The notes under the pieces: model-generated
Databases searched by the model: none
The model's input: the letters and a program-made list of their open reading frames with translations, nothing else
Told to the model about the DNA's origin: nothing
Shown here: one piece after another, positions 45,605 to 54,973 of the stretch
Layout of the letters: each line of letters begins with the position of its first letter
How positions within the stretch are numbered: the stretch's first letter is position 1
NCBI RefSeq assembly: GCF_000520975.1
Contig: NZ_JACB01000043.1
Span: forward strand, 26,283-90,282
Origin: Aquimarina megaterium XH134
Lineage (GTDB): Bacteria > Bacteroidota > Bacteroidia > Flavobacteriales > Flavobacteriaceae
Direction of reading: 5' to 3'
Length of the DNA: 64,000 nucleotides
Program-made: the position numbers and the translations under genes

Positions 45605-48600
45605 ATGCAAAAAAAGATTATATATTGCCTTATGACTCTTACAGTATTTTTTATATATACCGTTAGAGCACAAGTATTTCCGGTAAATGTTACTCCACAA
45701 GTAATACCACCATATAGTTTACAATTGTCAGAATATACAACTTCTGCTTCAGAGAAATTATTGGTAAACCTATTACTAACAGATATCACAAGATCTAACT
45801 TAGAAATTCGGTTAAAACTCTATATAGAAAACAATGCAGGATTGTCTATACAAAGTACCGATGTTGTGATCGATGCAAATCCTATTTTTTTAGATGGAGG
45901 GGTATCTTTGCGTTTGAGTAATATTGATCTTCAGCCTTATTTTGCATTTCAAAACTTAACAGGAATAACTCCTCAAAAGTATGGCGCAAGCCTACCAGAA
46001 GGCATGTATCGTTTTTGTTTTGAAGCCTATGAAGTTATATCTGGCAAACAGATTTCTCGTAAGAGTTGTGCGATGGCCTATTTGGTACTTAATGATCCTC
46101 CGTTTTTAAATCTACCTAACAATGGAGAACAGGTTGCAATGAGAGATCCACAAAATATTATATTTCAGTGGACTCCAAGGCATCTTAATGCCACCAACGT
46201 AGAATATGAATTTACGCTTACAGAGCTTTGGGATAGTAAAATGGATCCTCAAGCGTTATTTTTGGCAAGCCAACCTTTATACCAAACGACTACTTCTGCA
46301 ACAACACTGTTATACGGTCCATCAGAAACCACGTTATTACCAAATAAGAAATATGGTTGGCGCGTACGTGCCGTAGTAAGCGATGGCATAAGTGAATCTT
46401 CAGTGTTTAAAAATAAGGGGTATAGTGAGATTCATAGTTTTACATACTCAGGAGATTGTGCAGAGCCATCATTTGTATTGGCAGGATCACAAAGCCCGAC
46501 TTCACAAACGATCTATTGGAAAAGTGTAAATCACTTAAAATACAATGTGCAGTACCGTAAAAAAGGTGTCGAAAACGCAGTATGGTTTGAGATAGAGGCT
46601 TTGGATGGACCTATTACAGTATATAACCTAGAACCAGGTACAAGTTATGAATTTCGTGTTGGAGGGCAATGTATAGAGAATGGGCCATATACCTACTCTC
46701 AGATTTATGAATTTACTACAATTATTGCTTCTACTAATGATAAAGTTACTGTTATTAATTGTGGTATTACACCCGAAATAGTTATCACCAATCAAGAATC
46801 ATTAAAAGACCTTAAGAAGGGAGATGTATTTACTGCAGGAGATTTTGAGGTAGTAGTAGAGAATGTAAGTACATCAGGGCAAATGTTTTCGGGAAAAGGA
46901 TACATAAAAATACCATATTTAAAAGGTTTAAAAGTAAAAGTAACCTTTGATAATATTGAGATCAATACAGATAAGCAATTACTAGCAGGAGTGGTAGAAA
47001 CTATTTATGATAAGAATAGTGAGGGGGTGGTTGATGTAGATGATATAGATGATGTAATAGATTCGGTAGTAGACACCGTGGTAGATATAATTAGAGAGGA
47101 AGAAAATGAGAACGTAGAGGAAACTACAGGTGATGATTCAGTAAAACCTGATGAGAATGAAAATGAGGTGGTAGATGTATCTCCTGTTTCAGAAAATCCT
47201 GATGTAACTATTCCTAATGAAAATGAAGACGAAGTAGAACCTCCTGTTTTACCTGATAACCCGGTAGCTACGCCGGTTACTGAACCCAATCCAGTAGGAA
47301 ATAATAATACCGATACAGAAGGTAATAGAGATAATAACGCGATTGACGAAGATGTTAATACTAAAATATGGTTTGAGTCAGATGGTACATTATATAGAGA
47401 TGGAGAAACTATTGATATTAAATATAATTCTAAAGGATTGCCAGTTGTATTTCAATTAAAAGATTATCCTAAAGAAACAAAAGAATTTAAATGGCAAATT
47501 TTTAAAGAAGACGAAGACCAAACCGTAAATTTCATTATAGGACAAGACATCAATACAGATCAGGATACATTTAGTTTAGATCTCAAAAGGCGGAGTGGAC
47601 CAATGAGATTGAGAATTACTTATGACGATAAGAAAATAGAAGTTAATCTAAACATAATTAAGAAAAGCTTTGATTTTGTAGAGTTAACCGCTACACACAA
47701 TGATAAGAGAACTGCAAAATCAGGTGAAACACTCTATGTGGTTAATGATTGGAGTATTCTTAAAGGTTTAGGTAATAAAGAAATTATCTATAAAGTTGAT
47801 CTTGATCCGGATCCTAAATCAAACGAATATTATAATGATATCACCTGGTCTTTTGATGAACAGGATGTATTAAATGATAAAAAAAGGATTACTAGAAAAT
47901 TAAAATATACAGATTCTACTATAGTAGTTAATAATCAAAGAAAAGTAATCCCTAAATCTGTAATAACGAAAATTAGTGCAGGTTATCCCGATAAAACAGA
48001 AAAGAGTGTTGAAGTACAATGGGTTAATGCAGGAAGAATACGAAGAGATGTTACGAGTAAAGCGAAACCAATACTTGAGTCATTTGATAAATTTAATGAA
48101 GTATCAAAAGCAATAAAAAAGATAGGATTTGGATGTGGTCTTACGTTTTTTAATAACTATAAAGATTTAATACGCAAAAAAGATTTTAGGTTAATTTATG
48201 AAAGCTACAAAGAAGAAAATAAAGAGAGTAGGTTTTATAATAAAGTGAAGCAATTTAAATTTATGGCTAGTGGTGTTGATGTTGCAACACTAGAGTGTGG
48301 CGGAAAAATCAAAATCCCAATTCCATTTATTCCGAATCCTGAGTTTGAATTGAAATTGAAAATAGAAACAGGTTTGAGAGGAACTGCCGACATCAAATAT
48401 GAAGAAGAAGTTGAAACAGAGTATAAAACTTTTGCTAATAGTAATGTTTCAGGAGGAGGGTATATCAATCCAAGTATTCAATTTGGAGCAAAAGATATTA
48501 GTTTGTTTGAAAAAGATGTACTACTAAAATTAGATGTTAATGCAGGTATAGTACTTAAGTATCCCTATAAAGGAGATTCTAATTTTTTAGGGTTAGAGGC

Positions 48601-48754
48601 TTATGTTACAGATATTTACGCATACATTGCTCTTGATGATCCAACTACAGGGGCATCGTTTAGACATAATATATTTGAGTTAGATATACAGTCCGATCTA
48701 GAGTTGTATAAGTTTAATATCAAAGAATTTTTTGAAGAAGAACGTGAAGAATAA
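45605..48754 (+). CDS. TANFOR-domain secreted protein
   Basis: A 1049-residue exported protein. The N-terminal 280 residues match the TANFOR pattern known from Bacteroidota (FPVNVTPQVIPPYSLQLSEY, SQKLLVN-type LLVNLLLTDITRSNLE, NPIFLDGGVSLRLSNIDLQPYF, FCFEAYE, PRHLNATNVEYEFTLTELWD). A fibronectin module follows (about 285-375). A very acidic, low-complexity Asp/Glu/Val/Pro linker spans about 472-582. The C-terminal part is beta-rich and has no sorting domain. The function of the TANFOR domain is unknown. Its neighbours on the same strand suggest that it belongs to a multi-protein surface assembly. Confidence 0.85.
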   Translation: MQKKIIYCLMTLTVFFIYTVRAQVFPVNVTPQVIPPYSLQLSEYTTSASEKLLVNLLLTDITRSNLEIRLKLYIENNAGLSIQSTDVVIDANPIFLDGGVSLRLSNIDLQPYFAFQNLTGITPQKYGASLPEGMYRFCFEAYEVISGKQISRKSCAMAYLVLNDPPFLNLPNNGEQVAMRDPQNIIFQWTPRHLNATNVEYEFTLTELWDSKMDPQALFLASQPLYQTTTSATTLLYGPSETTLLPNKKYGWRVRAVVSDGISESSVFKNKGYSEIHSFTYSGDCAEPSFVLAGSQSPTSQTIYWKSVNHLKYNVQYRKKGVENAVWFEIEALDGPITVYNLEPGTSYEFRVGGQCIENGPYTYSQIYEFTTIIASTNDKVTVINCGITPEIVITNQESLKDLKKGDVFTAGDFEVVVENVSTSGQMFSGKGYIKIPYLKGLKVKVTFDNIEINTDKQLLAGVVETIYDKNSEGVVDVDDIDDVIDSVVDTVVDIIREEENENVEETTGDDSVKPDENENEVVDVSPVSENPDVTIPNENEDEVEPPVLPDNPVATPVTEPNPVGNNNTDTEGNRDNNAIDEDVNTKIWFESDGTLYRDGETIDIKYNSKGLPVVFQLKDYPKETKEFKWQIFKEDEDQTVNFIIGQDINTDQDTFSLDLKRRSGPMRLRITYDDKKIEVNLNIIKKSFDFVELTATHNDKRTAKSGETLYVVNDWSILKGLGNKEIIYKVDLDPDPKSNEYYNDITWSFDEQDVLNDKKRITRKLKYTDSTIVVNNQRKVIPKSVITKISAGYPDKTEKSVEVQWVNAGRIRRDVTSKAKPILESFDKFNEVSKAIKKIGFGCGLTFFNNYKDLIRKKDFRLIYESYKEENKESRFYNKVKQFKFMASGVDVATLECGGKIKIPIPFIPNPEFELKLKIETGLRGTADIKYEEEVETEYKTFANSNVSGGGYINPSIQFGAKDISLFEKDVLLKLDVNAGIVLKYPYKGDSNFLGLEAYVTDIYAYIALDDPTTGASFRHNIFELDIQSDLELYKFNIKEFFEEEREE

Positions 48755-48768
48755 ACAACTTAAGGATT

Positions 48769-49479
48769 ATGAAAAAAAATTGGCTTCTAATTTTATTTTT
48801 TGTTGTGTATGGGGTATCTGGCCAGGAAAAATATATGGCAAGTATTCCCACATTTGGTTTTCCGGTTACAAACAATGTTTTCTATTACACAAAATACCCA
48901 GAAGGCTTTAAAGTTTATGCCAATTGTAATTCTGCCGAAACTTGTAAAAATAAATACCCCGAAAGTACATTACAATCTATCTTATCAAGTAAAAATTTTG
49001 AATGGGACCAAAGCAACTATAATTATAAAATAAAAAATGACCCTAATCGGTATGAAACAAAAAGTAAACAAGATAAAAACCTAGTATATGCAGAATTATT
49101 AAACAAGATTATGTTTGAAACAAATGGACATGAATTTGCAATTATAAAGTATACTATTACTACAAATAATAAAAAAATACCAATCTGTAGTACGTTGATA
49201 AAAAAAAACAATCAGTGGTTTGTTTATGTAGCGACCAGAACCATGGCTAAAATGTATATGATGTTTAACTATCTGTCTTCTAGTTCTATAGATGCTATTT
49301 TTATGCATAAAAAAACAAATATAAAATCACTAGACAATCAAATAGAAGAGATTTATGCATCAGGACTGCTAGATTTCTCCAAAGCTATATATTCTGAAAG
49401 TTCTGAGATGACTCGGGAAGAATTAGAAAAAGTCATCGATCCATTAATGACTCAACAATATTTTGGTATGAATAAATAA
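48769..49479 (+). CDS. Small secreted protein of the surface cluster, paralogue 1
   Basis: A 236-residue protein with a clear signal peptide (WLLILFFVVYGVSG, then QEKY). It starts 14 bases after the TANFOR gene. It shares a layout and short motifs with the next gene: EFAIIKYTIT versus YSIFKYKIV, and FSKAIYSESSE versus FYKAIKSESND, each followed by a charged helical tail. No family is recognised. It may be a periplasmic chaperone or accessory for the large neighbours (inference). Confidence 0.7.
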   Translation: MKKNWLLILFFVVYGVSGQEKYMASIPTFGFPVTNNVFYYTKYPEGFKVYANCNSAETCKNKYPESTLQSILSSKNFEWDQSNYNYKIKNDPNRYETKSKQDKNLVYAELLNKIMFETNGHEFAIIKYTITTNNKKIPICSTLIKKNNQWFVYVATRTMAKMYMMFNYLSSSSIDAIFMHKKTNIKSLDNQIEEIYASGLLDFSKAIYSESSEMTREELEKVIDPLMTQQYFGMNK

Positions 49480-49514
49480 AAAGATAAAAAGTAGACACAT
49501 TAAATAGTAACCAT

Positions 49515-50099
49515 ATGAAATATATAATTCCCCTATTTATTACATTTCAAATGTTTTCTCAAGGAACAGATTACAGTCAATTTGATAAAGGGATACCTAT
49601 TAAAGTTGACTATCTAAAAGAAATATATGACCAGGTAATGTATACGTATAAAGATAATTTATTTACTAATGCGAAATCAGATGATGATTTTATACCAATT
49701 CTTAGTGCTTTACAGATCGATACAGATAAGGTACAGCCAATTTTTAGGTATATTTTTTATAGTAGTAATAAGCAATATTCCATTTTTAAATATAAAATAG
49801 TTGGAAGTGAATTAGAAACAAAAGCGGTGACAAAGCTACTTGTTTTTGAAAAAGGCGTATTCAGGATAGTAGATACCCCTACCAAGAATGTAAAACTCCT
49901 TTATGAAATTTTTAAAATGATCAATCTTGATTTTTATAAAGCTATTAAGAGTGAATCTAACGACTCTAAGTATTCAGAAATAAACAAGCTTAAATCGTTA
50001 TTAAAAGATAATAACCAAATCATAGATACCAAGAAGCTACTAGAAATTATAAATACTAATAGAGAAAACTTAGACAAATATTTAGATGATAGTTTGTAA
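49515..50099 (+). CDS. Small secreted protein of the surface cluster, paralogue 2
   Basis: A 194-residue protein with signal peptide (IIPLFITFQMFSQG). It is similar in layout to the preceding gene, with shared IFKYKI and FYKAIKSES motifs and a helical C-terminal tail rich in Lys/Asn. It probably arose by tandem duplication and divergence. No family is recognised. Confidence 0.7.
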   Translation: MKYIIPLFITFQMFSQGTDYSQFDKGIPIKVDYLKEIYDQVMYTYKDNLFTNAKSDDDFIPILSALQIDTDKVQPIFRYIFYSSNKQYSIFKYKIVGSELETKAVTKLLVFEKGVFRIVDTPTKNVKLLYEIFKMINLDFYKAIKSESNDSKYSEINKLKSLLKDNNQIIDTKKLLEIINTNRENLDKYLDDSL

Positions 50100-50386
50100 T
50101 AGATAAGAAGACATTATCTACATTTTCTTATGGAAGAATATCCTTTGTTTTATCACCAATTGAGATATAAAAAAATACATCAGGTGTGTACTTCGACTTT
50201 TGAGTTACTATTATTCATCTGCTGTGCAAATTCACTATATCATATAAACTCTATAAATCTCTAAGAGAGTAAAATGAAAATCAAATATAAAAATCAGAAA
50301 ATGAGAGAACCGTCTTTTTATTTTTTCCGTACATACCTTTAGAAGTATATGATTAATACAGATAAAAAATATTTTGATTTTAATAA

Positions 50387-52789
50387 GTGAGTACCATTAG
50401 TCCCGTAAATGTAAAACATATATATAAATTACTAGCAATATTAGTATTACCTATGCTAACGATGAGTCAAACAATTGATTATGATAATATAAAGAGTAGT
50501 GATCCTTTTAAAATTACGGGGCAAATTTCTGCTAATGGAGTGTATTATGAATCTAATAAAAATATGAACCGCGAACAATTTACTTATTTTTTGCAAGGGG
50601 CTCTTAACATAAATATTTATAGTTTTTCAATCCCTGTTTCTTATAGCTTTTCTAATCAAGGAGGGAATTTAGGATACCAGTTACCTTTTGATTTTAACCG
50701 TATAAGCTTGCACCCAAAATACAAATGGGTTACAGGACATATAGGAAATGTAAACATGAGTTTTTCTCCTTTTACCTTAAATGGACATCAGTTTATGGGA
50801 GGAGGAATTGATCTTACCCCACCTGGTTCGCTAAAAATAAGTGCTATGGCAGGTAGATTGCTTAAGGCAGTAAATGATGATGGTGATCCAAGAACAATTC
50901 CTTCTTATAATCGTGTGGGGTATGGAATAAAAGCAAACTTTGAAAAAGAAAAATACAAAATAGGAGTGATTGGTTTTTATGCCAAAGATGATGAAAATTC
51001 TATTGACTCTATTCCAGAACAGAAACAAATATTACCTCAGGAAAACCTGGTAATAAGTGTAGAAGCCGAAGTTAAGTTAGGGAATAATTTTACTATACAA
51101 GGAGAATATGCGACCTCTACCATCACCAAAGACCTTAGGGCAGAAGAAATAGAAAATAATGATATTTCTCCGGTAAGAATACTTTTTAATAATCGCGCAT
51201 CTACAGAATTTTATAAAGCTATTAGTACCCGGTTGGGGTATGCTGTAGGAAAAATAAACTTTGGATTGGGGTATGAACGTATAGACCCAGGATATGAAAC
51301 TCTGGGGGCATATTATTTTAATAATGATTTTGAGAATATAACCTTAGATGTATCCAATACGTTTTTTGGAGATCGACTCGCACTAGCATTTAATATTGGT
51401 TATCAGAGAGATGATTTAAGCAATTTAAAAAACAGTAATACAAATCGTACCGTAGGTGCATTAAATGCAAATCTTAACCTATCTGATAAGCTTAATATTT
51501 CTGGAGCATATTCTAATTTTAGTACGTTTACCAATATCAAGCCAAATCAATTTGATGACATTAATGATGGAGATCTTCTAGACGAACAAGTAGAAAATCT
51601 CGATTATAAACAATTATCACAGACAGCCGTTTTAGGAATAAATTATGTGCTCTCTGGAAAAAAGCCTGCTCGACAAAACCTAAGTATGAACTACACTCTA
51701 AATGATGTTTCTAATGAACAAGGTGGGGTAGTAAGACTGGGAGATGCCTCTACTTTTCATAATGTAAACCTTGGACATACCATAGGTTTTTCTAAAAGAA
51801 ACCTAAGTATTACAACCTCTCTTAATGGGACTTATAATACTATTGGGAGAGAAGACGCAACCACTTGGGGCCCTAACCTAAGTGTTATCAAAAAGTATTT
51901 CGAAAAAACATTACAAACAAGATTTTCTGTCGGGTATAATACCACTAACAACAGTACTTCGAATATTAGTATAATAAACCTTAGAGGGGGGATGACTTAT
52001 GCGCTGAAGAAAAAACATAATTTTAATCTTAATCTCATACAATTATTTAGAAACGGTAGTAGTAATGATAATCTAAGCGAGTTTACAGCGACTTTTGGAT
52101 ATAATTACTCTTTTGGACTTAAAAAACCAAAAATTGATTTCAATAAAAAACCAAAAGAGCAAAACGATACTATTAGGGTACAATATAGAAAGTATCGCTA
52201 TGAAGGTTTGCCTAAAGATATTACACCGCAGTTACTAGCACTTCCAAAAAAGGAAGGTTTTGCAAATCTAATAGAAGATAAAAAAGGAAAACTTATCACA
52301 TTAGGAAAACAACTGGTAGAAACCCAGAATAAGGATAAACGGGTATACAGAGAGATAGCAGTTAACTATCTTAAATCAATGAACCTTTATTTTGACTTTA
52401 TAGAATTTTATAATGAAAAAATCTATGAAGCTTATTTAAAACTAGTTCGTGAAGCTCAGGAGGTTGATCGTGAAATACGAGATGAATATACCGTCTTAAC
52501 TGGTAAAATAAATAGTACAGAACAAAAAGATTCAGAAAATCTAAAACGGCAAAAGGTACTAAAGAGAAGATATGAATCTCATACCAAACTATTACGGTCA
52601 TTATTACTATGGAATCTAAAACCTGAAGATATAGAAAATACAGAAGGAGATATTATGATACTCAAAAAACGTAATGCAGTAAAAGTATTCTCAATGTATC
52701 AAAATAAAGAATCAGAAGAGCGAATAGTTAATTTCATTGAAATTAGACTGGCAGATTTGTTTCATAGATTACTCGAAGAATACGAATAA
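50387..52789 (+). CDS. Outer-membrane beta-barrel protein with helical C-terminal extension
   Basis: An 800-residue exported protein starting at GTG; a signal peptide ending around TMSQ follows. Residues 40-570 are long amphipathic strands with aromatic girdles (FTLNGHQFMGGGIDLTPPG, KINFGLGYERIDPGYETLGA, DRLALAFNIGYQRDDLSNL, FNLNLIQLFRNGS), which indicate an outer-membrane barrel of many strands. From about residue 580 to 800 the protein is highly charged and helical (coiled-coil-like), ending in FHRLLEEYE. A soluble tail after a barrel is unusual; it would lie in the periplasm if the barrel ends there. It closes the surface cluster and may be the outer-membrane anchor or export partner (inference). 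Confidence 0.75.
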   Translation: MSTISPVNVKHIYKLLAILVLPMLTMSQTIDYDNIKSSDPFKITGQISANGVYYESNKNMNREQFTYFLQGALNINIYSFSIPVSYSFSNQGGNLGYQLPFDFNRISLHPKYKWVTGHIGNVNMSFSPFTLNGHQFMGGGIDLTPPGSLKISAMAGRLLKAVNDDGDPRTIPSYNRVGYGIKANFEKEKYKIGVIGFYAKDDENSIDSIPEQKQILPQENLVISVEAEVKLGNNFTIQGEYATSTITKDLRAEEIENNDISPVRILFNNRASTEFYKAISTRLGYAVGKINFGLGYERIDPGYETLGAYYFNNDFENITLDVSNTFFGDRLALAFNIGYQRDDLSNLKNSNTNRTVGALNANLNLSDKLNISGAYSNFSTFTNIKPNQFDDINDGDLLDEQVENLDYKQLSQTAVLGINYVLSGKKPARQNLSMNYTLNDVSNEQGGVVRLGDASTFHNVNLGHTIGFSKRNLSITTSLNGTYNTIGREDATTWGPNLSVIKKYFEKTLQTRFSVGYNTTNNSTSNISIINLRGGMTYALKKKHNFNLNLIQLFRNGSSNDNLSEFTATFGYNYSFGLKKPKIDFNKKPKEQNDTIRVQYRKYRYEGLPKDITPQLLALPKKEGFANLIEDKKGKLITLGKQLVETQNKDKRVYREIAVNYLKSMNLYFDFIEFYNEKIYEAYLKLVREAQEVDREIRDEYTVLTGKINSTEQKDSENLKRQKVLKRRYESHTKLLRSLLLWNLKPEDIENTEGDIMILKKRNAVKVFSMYQNKESEERIVNFIEIRLADLFHRLLEEYE

Positions 52790-52884
52790 AAAAACAAAAG
52801 TAACTATCATTAGCAGGGGGCTTTTTTATTAAAATTAAAAACTTCACTAAATTATTTTAGTGATTCTTAAAACCAAATTGAATC

Positions 52885-53349
52885 ATGGTAAAAGACAAGT
52901 TAGATCAGAAAATAATTAAATTACTTAAAAGTAACTCTAGATTTTCTTATGCTCAGATAGGGCGTGAAATTGGACTTTCATCATCTGCTGTAGGAGAGAG
53001 AATTCAGAGATTAGAGGAAACCGATGTAATCGAATTTTATACCACAATAATAAACTACGAAAAACTCGGATACACTTTATCTACTTATATTTCTATGCGT
53101 TTTAAAACGGCCGATAAGTTTTTTCACTTCGTAAAATTAATAAGAGATTTTTCTGAAATACTAGAATGCAGCAGAGTTACGGGAGATACTTCTCTTATCA
53201 TGAAAGTAATTGTCTATGATCATCATCATCTAGAAGATTTTATTGATACCATATCCCAGTACGGAATACCTTCAACTTCTCTTATTCTGTCTGATATTGT
53301 AAAAGAAGGGATCATTATAAAAAGCAATATTGGAAGACATCACATATAA
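52885..53349 (+). CDS. Lrp/AsnC-family transcriptional regulator, second copy
   Basis: A 154-residue regulator with helix-turn-helix (LDQKIIKLLKSNSRFSYAQI, GLSSSAVGERIQRLEETDVI) and RAM domain. It is a close paralogue of the gene at 28017-28472, with long identical stretches (FSYAQIGREIGLSSSAVGER, FSEILECSR, QYGIPSTS and QYGTPSTS). It lies 95 bases after the barrel gene and faces away from its paralogue, so both ends of the surface island carry one copy. It may be co-transcribed with the cluster. Confidence 0.93.
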   Translation: MVKDKLDQKIIKLLKSNSRFSYAQIGREIGLSSSAVGERIQRLEETDVIEFYTTIINYEKLGYTLSTYISMRFKTADKFFHFVKLIRDFSEILECSRVTGDTSLIMKVIVYDHHHLEDFIDTISQYGIPSTSLILSDIVKEGIIIKSNIGRHHI

Positions 53350-53379
53350 ATTGGTTTTAGGTGAACTCGTCTTGATTTT

Positions 53380-53910
53380 TTATAATTTTCTACAAAAAAA
53401 TCTTAATTTTTTGGTCAAATGAAAAAAGTCAAGATGCGTTCTATTTATAATTAGGATTGAACCAAGCCATATGTAGTGGGGTTTCAAATTTGAGTTCGAA
53501 ATAAATATTTTGTCCTTTTGCCTTCCTTCATTAATAAAACTAAGGCTTTTATAAAATTTCACATTTCGATCATTGTGTTCTCTGGTGTATAATTCGATCC
53601 GAAAGATATGAGTTACGTCTGTTTTTACATCTTCTAAAAATAGTTCGAATAATTTTCGTCCAATTCCTTTTTTCAGATGATTTGGGTCAACTACTATTGT
53701 TATATCTGTTAATATGTGCTGAAAAGTATAAATACTTGGTGTATATGCATGAATTTCACCAACAATCTTGTGATGTATAAGCGCAATTAGAACGTGCCCA
53801 TTATCGATAGAATTTTCTAAAAATTGAGAAATATACTGTAGATTAACTTCATTTGTATTACGAATAATCCCATCATCAACCTCCGCCGTTTTTTTGTAGA
53901 GCTGTAACAC
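53380..53910 (-). CDS. GNAT acetyltransferase with C-terminal frameshift
   Basis: A GNAT protein starting at GTG, with the acetyl-CoA loop HLKKGIGRKLFELFLEDV and the motif B segment HNDRNVKFYKSLSFINEG. After GRQKDK the open frame continues into an unlikely tail (IFISNSNLKPHY...). The neighbouring frame instead reads FELKFETPLHMAWFNPNYK and stops at 53441, which is the usual end of such proteins. The two frames meet in a run of four A on the coding strand (about 53508-53511); one extra A would restore it. It may be a real lesion or a sequencing homopolymer error. The predicted intact end is 53441. Confidence 0.75.
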   Translation of the reverse strand: MLQLYKKTAEVDDGIIRNTNEVNLQYISQFLENSIDNGHVLIALIHHKIVGEIHAYTPSIYTFQHILTDITIVVDPNHLKKGIGRKLFELFLEDVKTDVTHIFRIELYTREHNDRNVKFYKSLSFINEGRQKDKIFISNSNLKPHYIWLGSILIINRTHLDFFHLTKKLRFFCRKL

Positions 53911-54022
53911 TGTTTGTCTATAAAAGTATACACTATCTTATCATCGGATGTTTTTTTGGGTCAATAAACCGAGAATTTGAATATTCTAATAAAAAGCACA
54001 TGATATCAAACAAATAATTATT

Positions 54023-54331
54023 TTAGTGATGTCTTTTTGTAGTATCATTCTCTTGTTCTTGTAGATCAATTAACTTTATTATTTCTACTGCTCTTTTTTC
54101 ATCGATAAAAACTCCAGGGTGTGATTCAGGATAATTTCTTGTAGTACCATAAAATTGTTGCCATTTACCTGCATGATACTCTTCTTTTTTCCACGAATCA
54201 GTTATAATAACTCTAATCAAAGAATACCTTTTTTTACCATTAGTATAGTATTGTTCTAAGTGATAAAGAAGTATTTCTGATTTGTTAATTTCTCCTTTCA
54301 TCGTTATAAAACAGTTTCGTTGATTTGTCAT
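54023..54331 (-). CDS. Orphan small protein, tandem copy A
   Basis: A 102-residue cytosolic protein with no signal peptide or membrane segment. It aligns with the protein at 54692-54973 over its whole length: KSEILLYHLEQYYTNGKKRYSLIRV against KSEVLFYHLEEYTENNKKEYSLIRV in shorter pieces, W-K-E-YH-GKW, PGVFIDEKRAVEIIKLID. Upstream sequence is also partly duplicated. No family is recognised. It sits downstream of two knottin-like peptide genes on the same strand, at a distance of about 1.1 kb. Confidence 0.65.
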   Translation of the reverse strand: MTNQRNCFITMKGEINKSEILLYHLEQYYTNGKKRYSLIRVIITDSWKKEEYHAGKWQQFYGTTRNYPESHPGVFIDEKRAVEIIKLIDLQEQENDTTKRHH

Positions 54332-54691
54332 TAATGTTCTACATGAACTATTGAAGTTCTAAATCTTATCAAGAAAACAAAAGGACGTGCTTTCTATTAT
54401 AAATTTATGGTTATATTACGAATATACTAATGATAAACGTACTGAAAATCAAGTGTTTTTCCGGTGAATTGAGTTTTTTGTGATGTTTTTACCTAAGATT
54501 TTAAGGCGATTAATGAATGGTAGTGATATCCTTATTTGACCTGTTGGTGTTTAAGTTTTATTTTTAATTATATAGGTTTTGAAAAATAAAGAAGAGTGTA
54601 TTTCTATGAGCTGAGAGAATTTACATCCTCAAGTAATTAAAATTCTGTTTCTGATTTAGCTCCTTACATTTCATTTTTCATCGTAAAGTTG
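54332..54691. other. Spacer between the two paralogous small genes
   Basis: About 360 AT-rich bases without a clear gene. Its right-hand part is upstream sequence of copy A and its first 100 bases resemble the segment upstream of copy B (for example CTATTATAAATTTATGGTTAT against CTATTGTAAATTTATAGTTAT in shorter pieces), so the duplication included the promoter region. Confidence 0.4.
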
Positions 54692-54973
54692 TTATTGCTC
54701 TTGATGATCAATTAATATCATTATTTCTACAGCTTCTTTTTCACTGATAAATATACCAGGATTTTGATTACGATAATAATTCTTAATATTTTGAATTGGA
54801 TGCCATCTACCGTTATGATATTTTTCTCTTTTCCAATTGTCAAATACTTTAACTCTAATTAGAGAATATTCTTTTTTGTTATTTTCTGTATACTCTTCTA
54901 AATGATAAAATAATACTTCTGATTTGTGTATTCGTTCTTCGGTCTTTATTAGACAATTTTGTTGATCGGTCAT
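54692..54973 (-). CDS. Orphan small protein, tandem copy B
   Basis: A 93-residue paralogue of copy A, with matching order of motifs (MTDQQNCLIKTEERIHKSEV, EYSLIRVKVFDNWKREKYH, NGRWHPIQNIKNYY, PGIFISEKEAVEIMILID). It has no signal peptide and is probably cytosolic. It lies nearest the two peptide genes, separated by a terminator hairpin and about 480 bases. The function is unknown. Confidence 0.65.
   Translation of the reverse strand: MTDQQNCLIKTEERIHKSEVLFYHLEEYTENNKKEYSLIRVKVFDNWKREKYHNGRWHPIQNIKNYYRNQNPGIFISEKEAVEIMILIDHQEQ

Noticed and set aside
47005..47289. 94-codon Ser/Thr-rich open frame on the minus strand
   Set aside because: It is the mirror of the acidic repeat linker of the TANFOR protein and has no features of its own.
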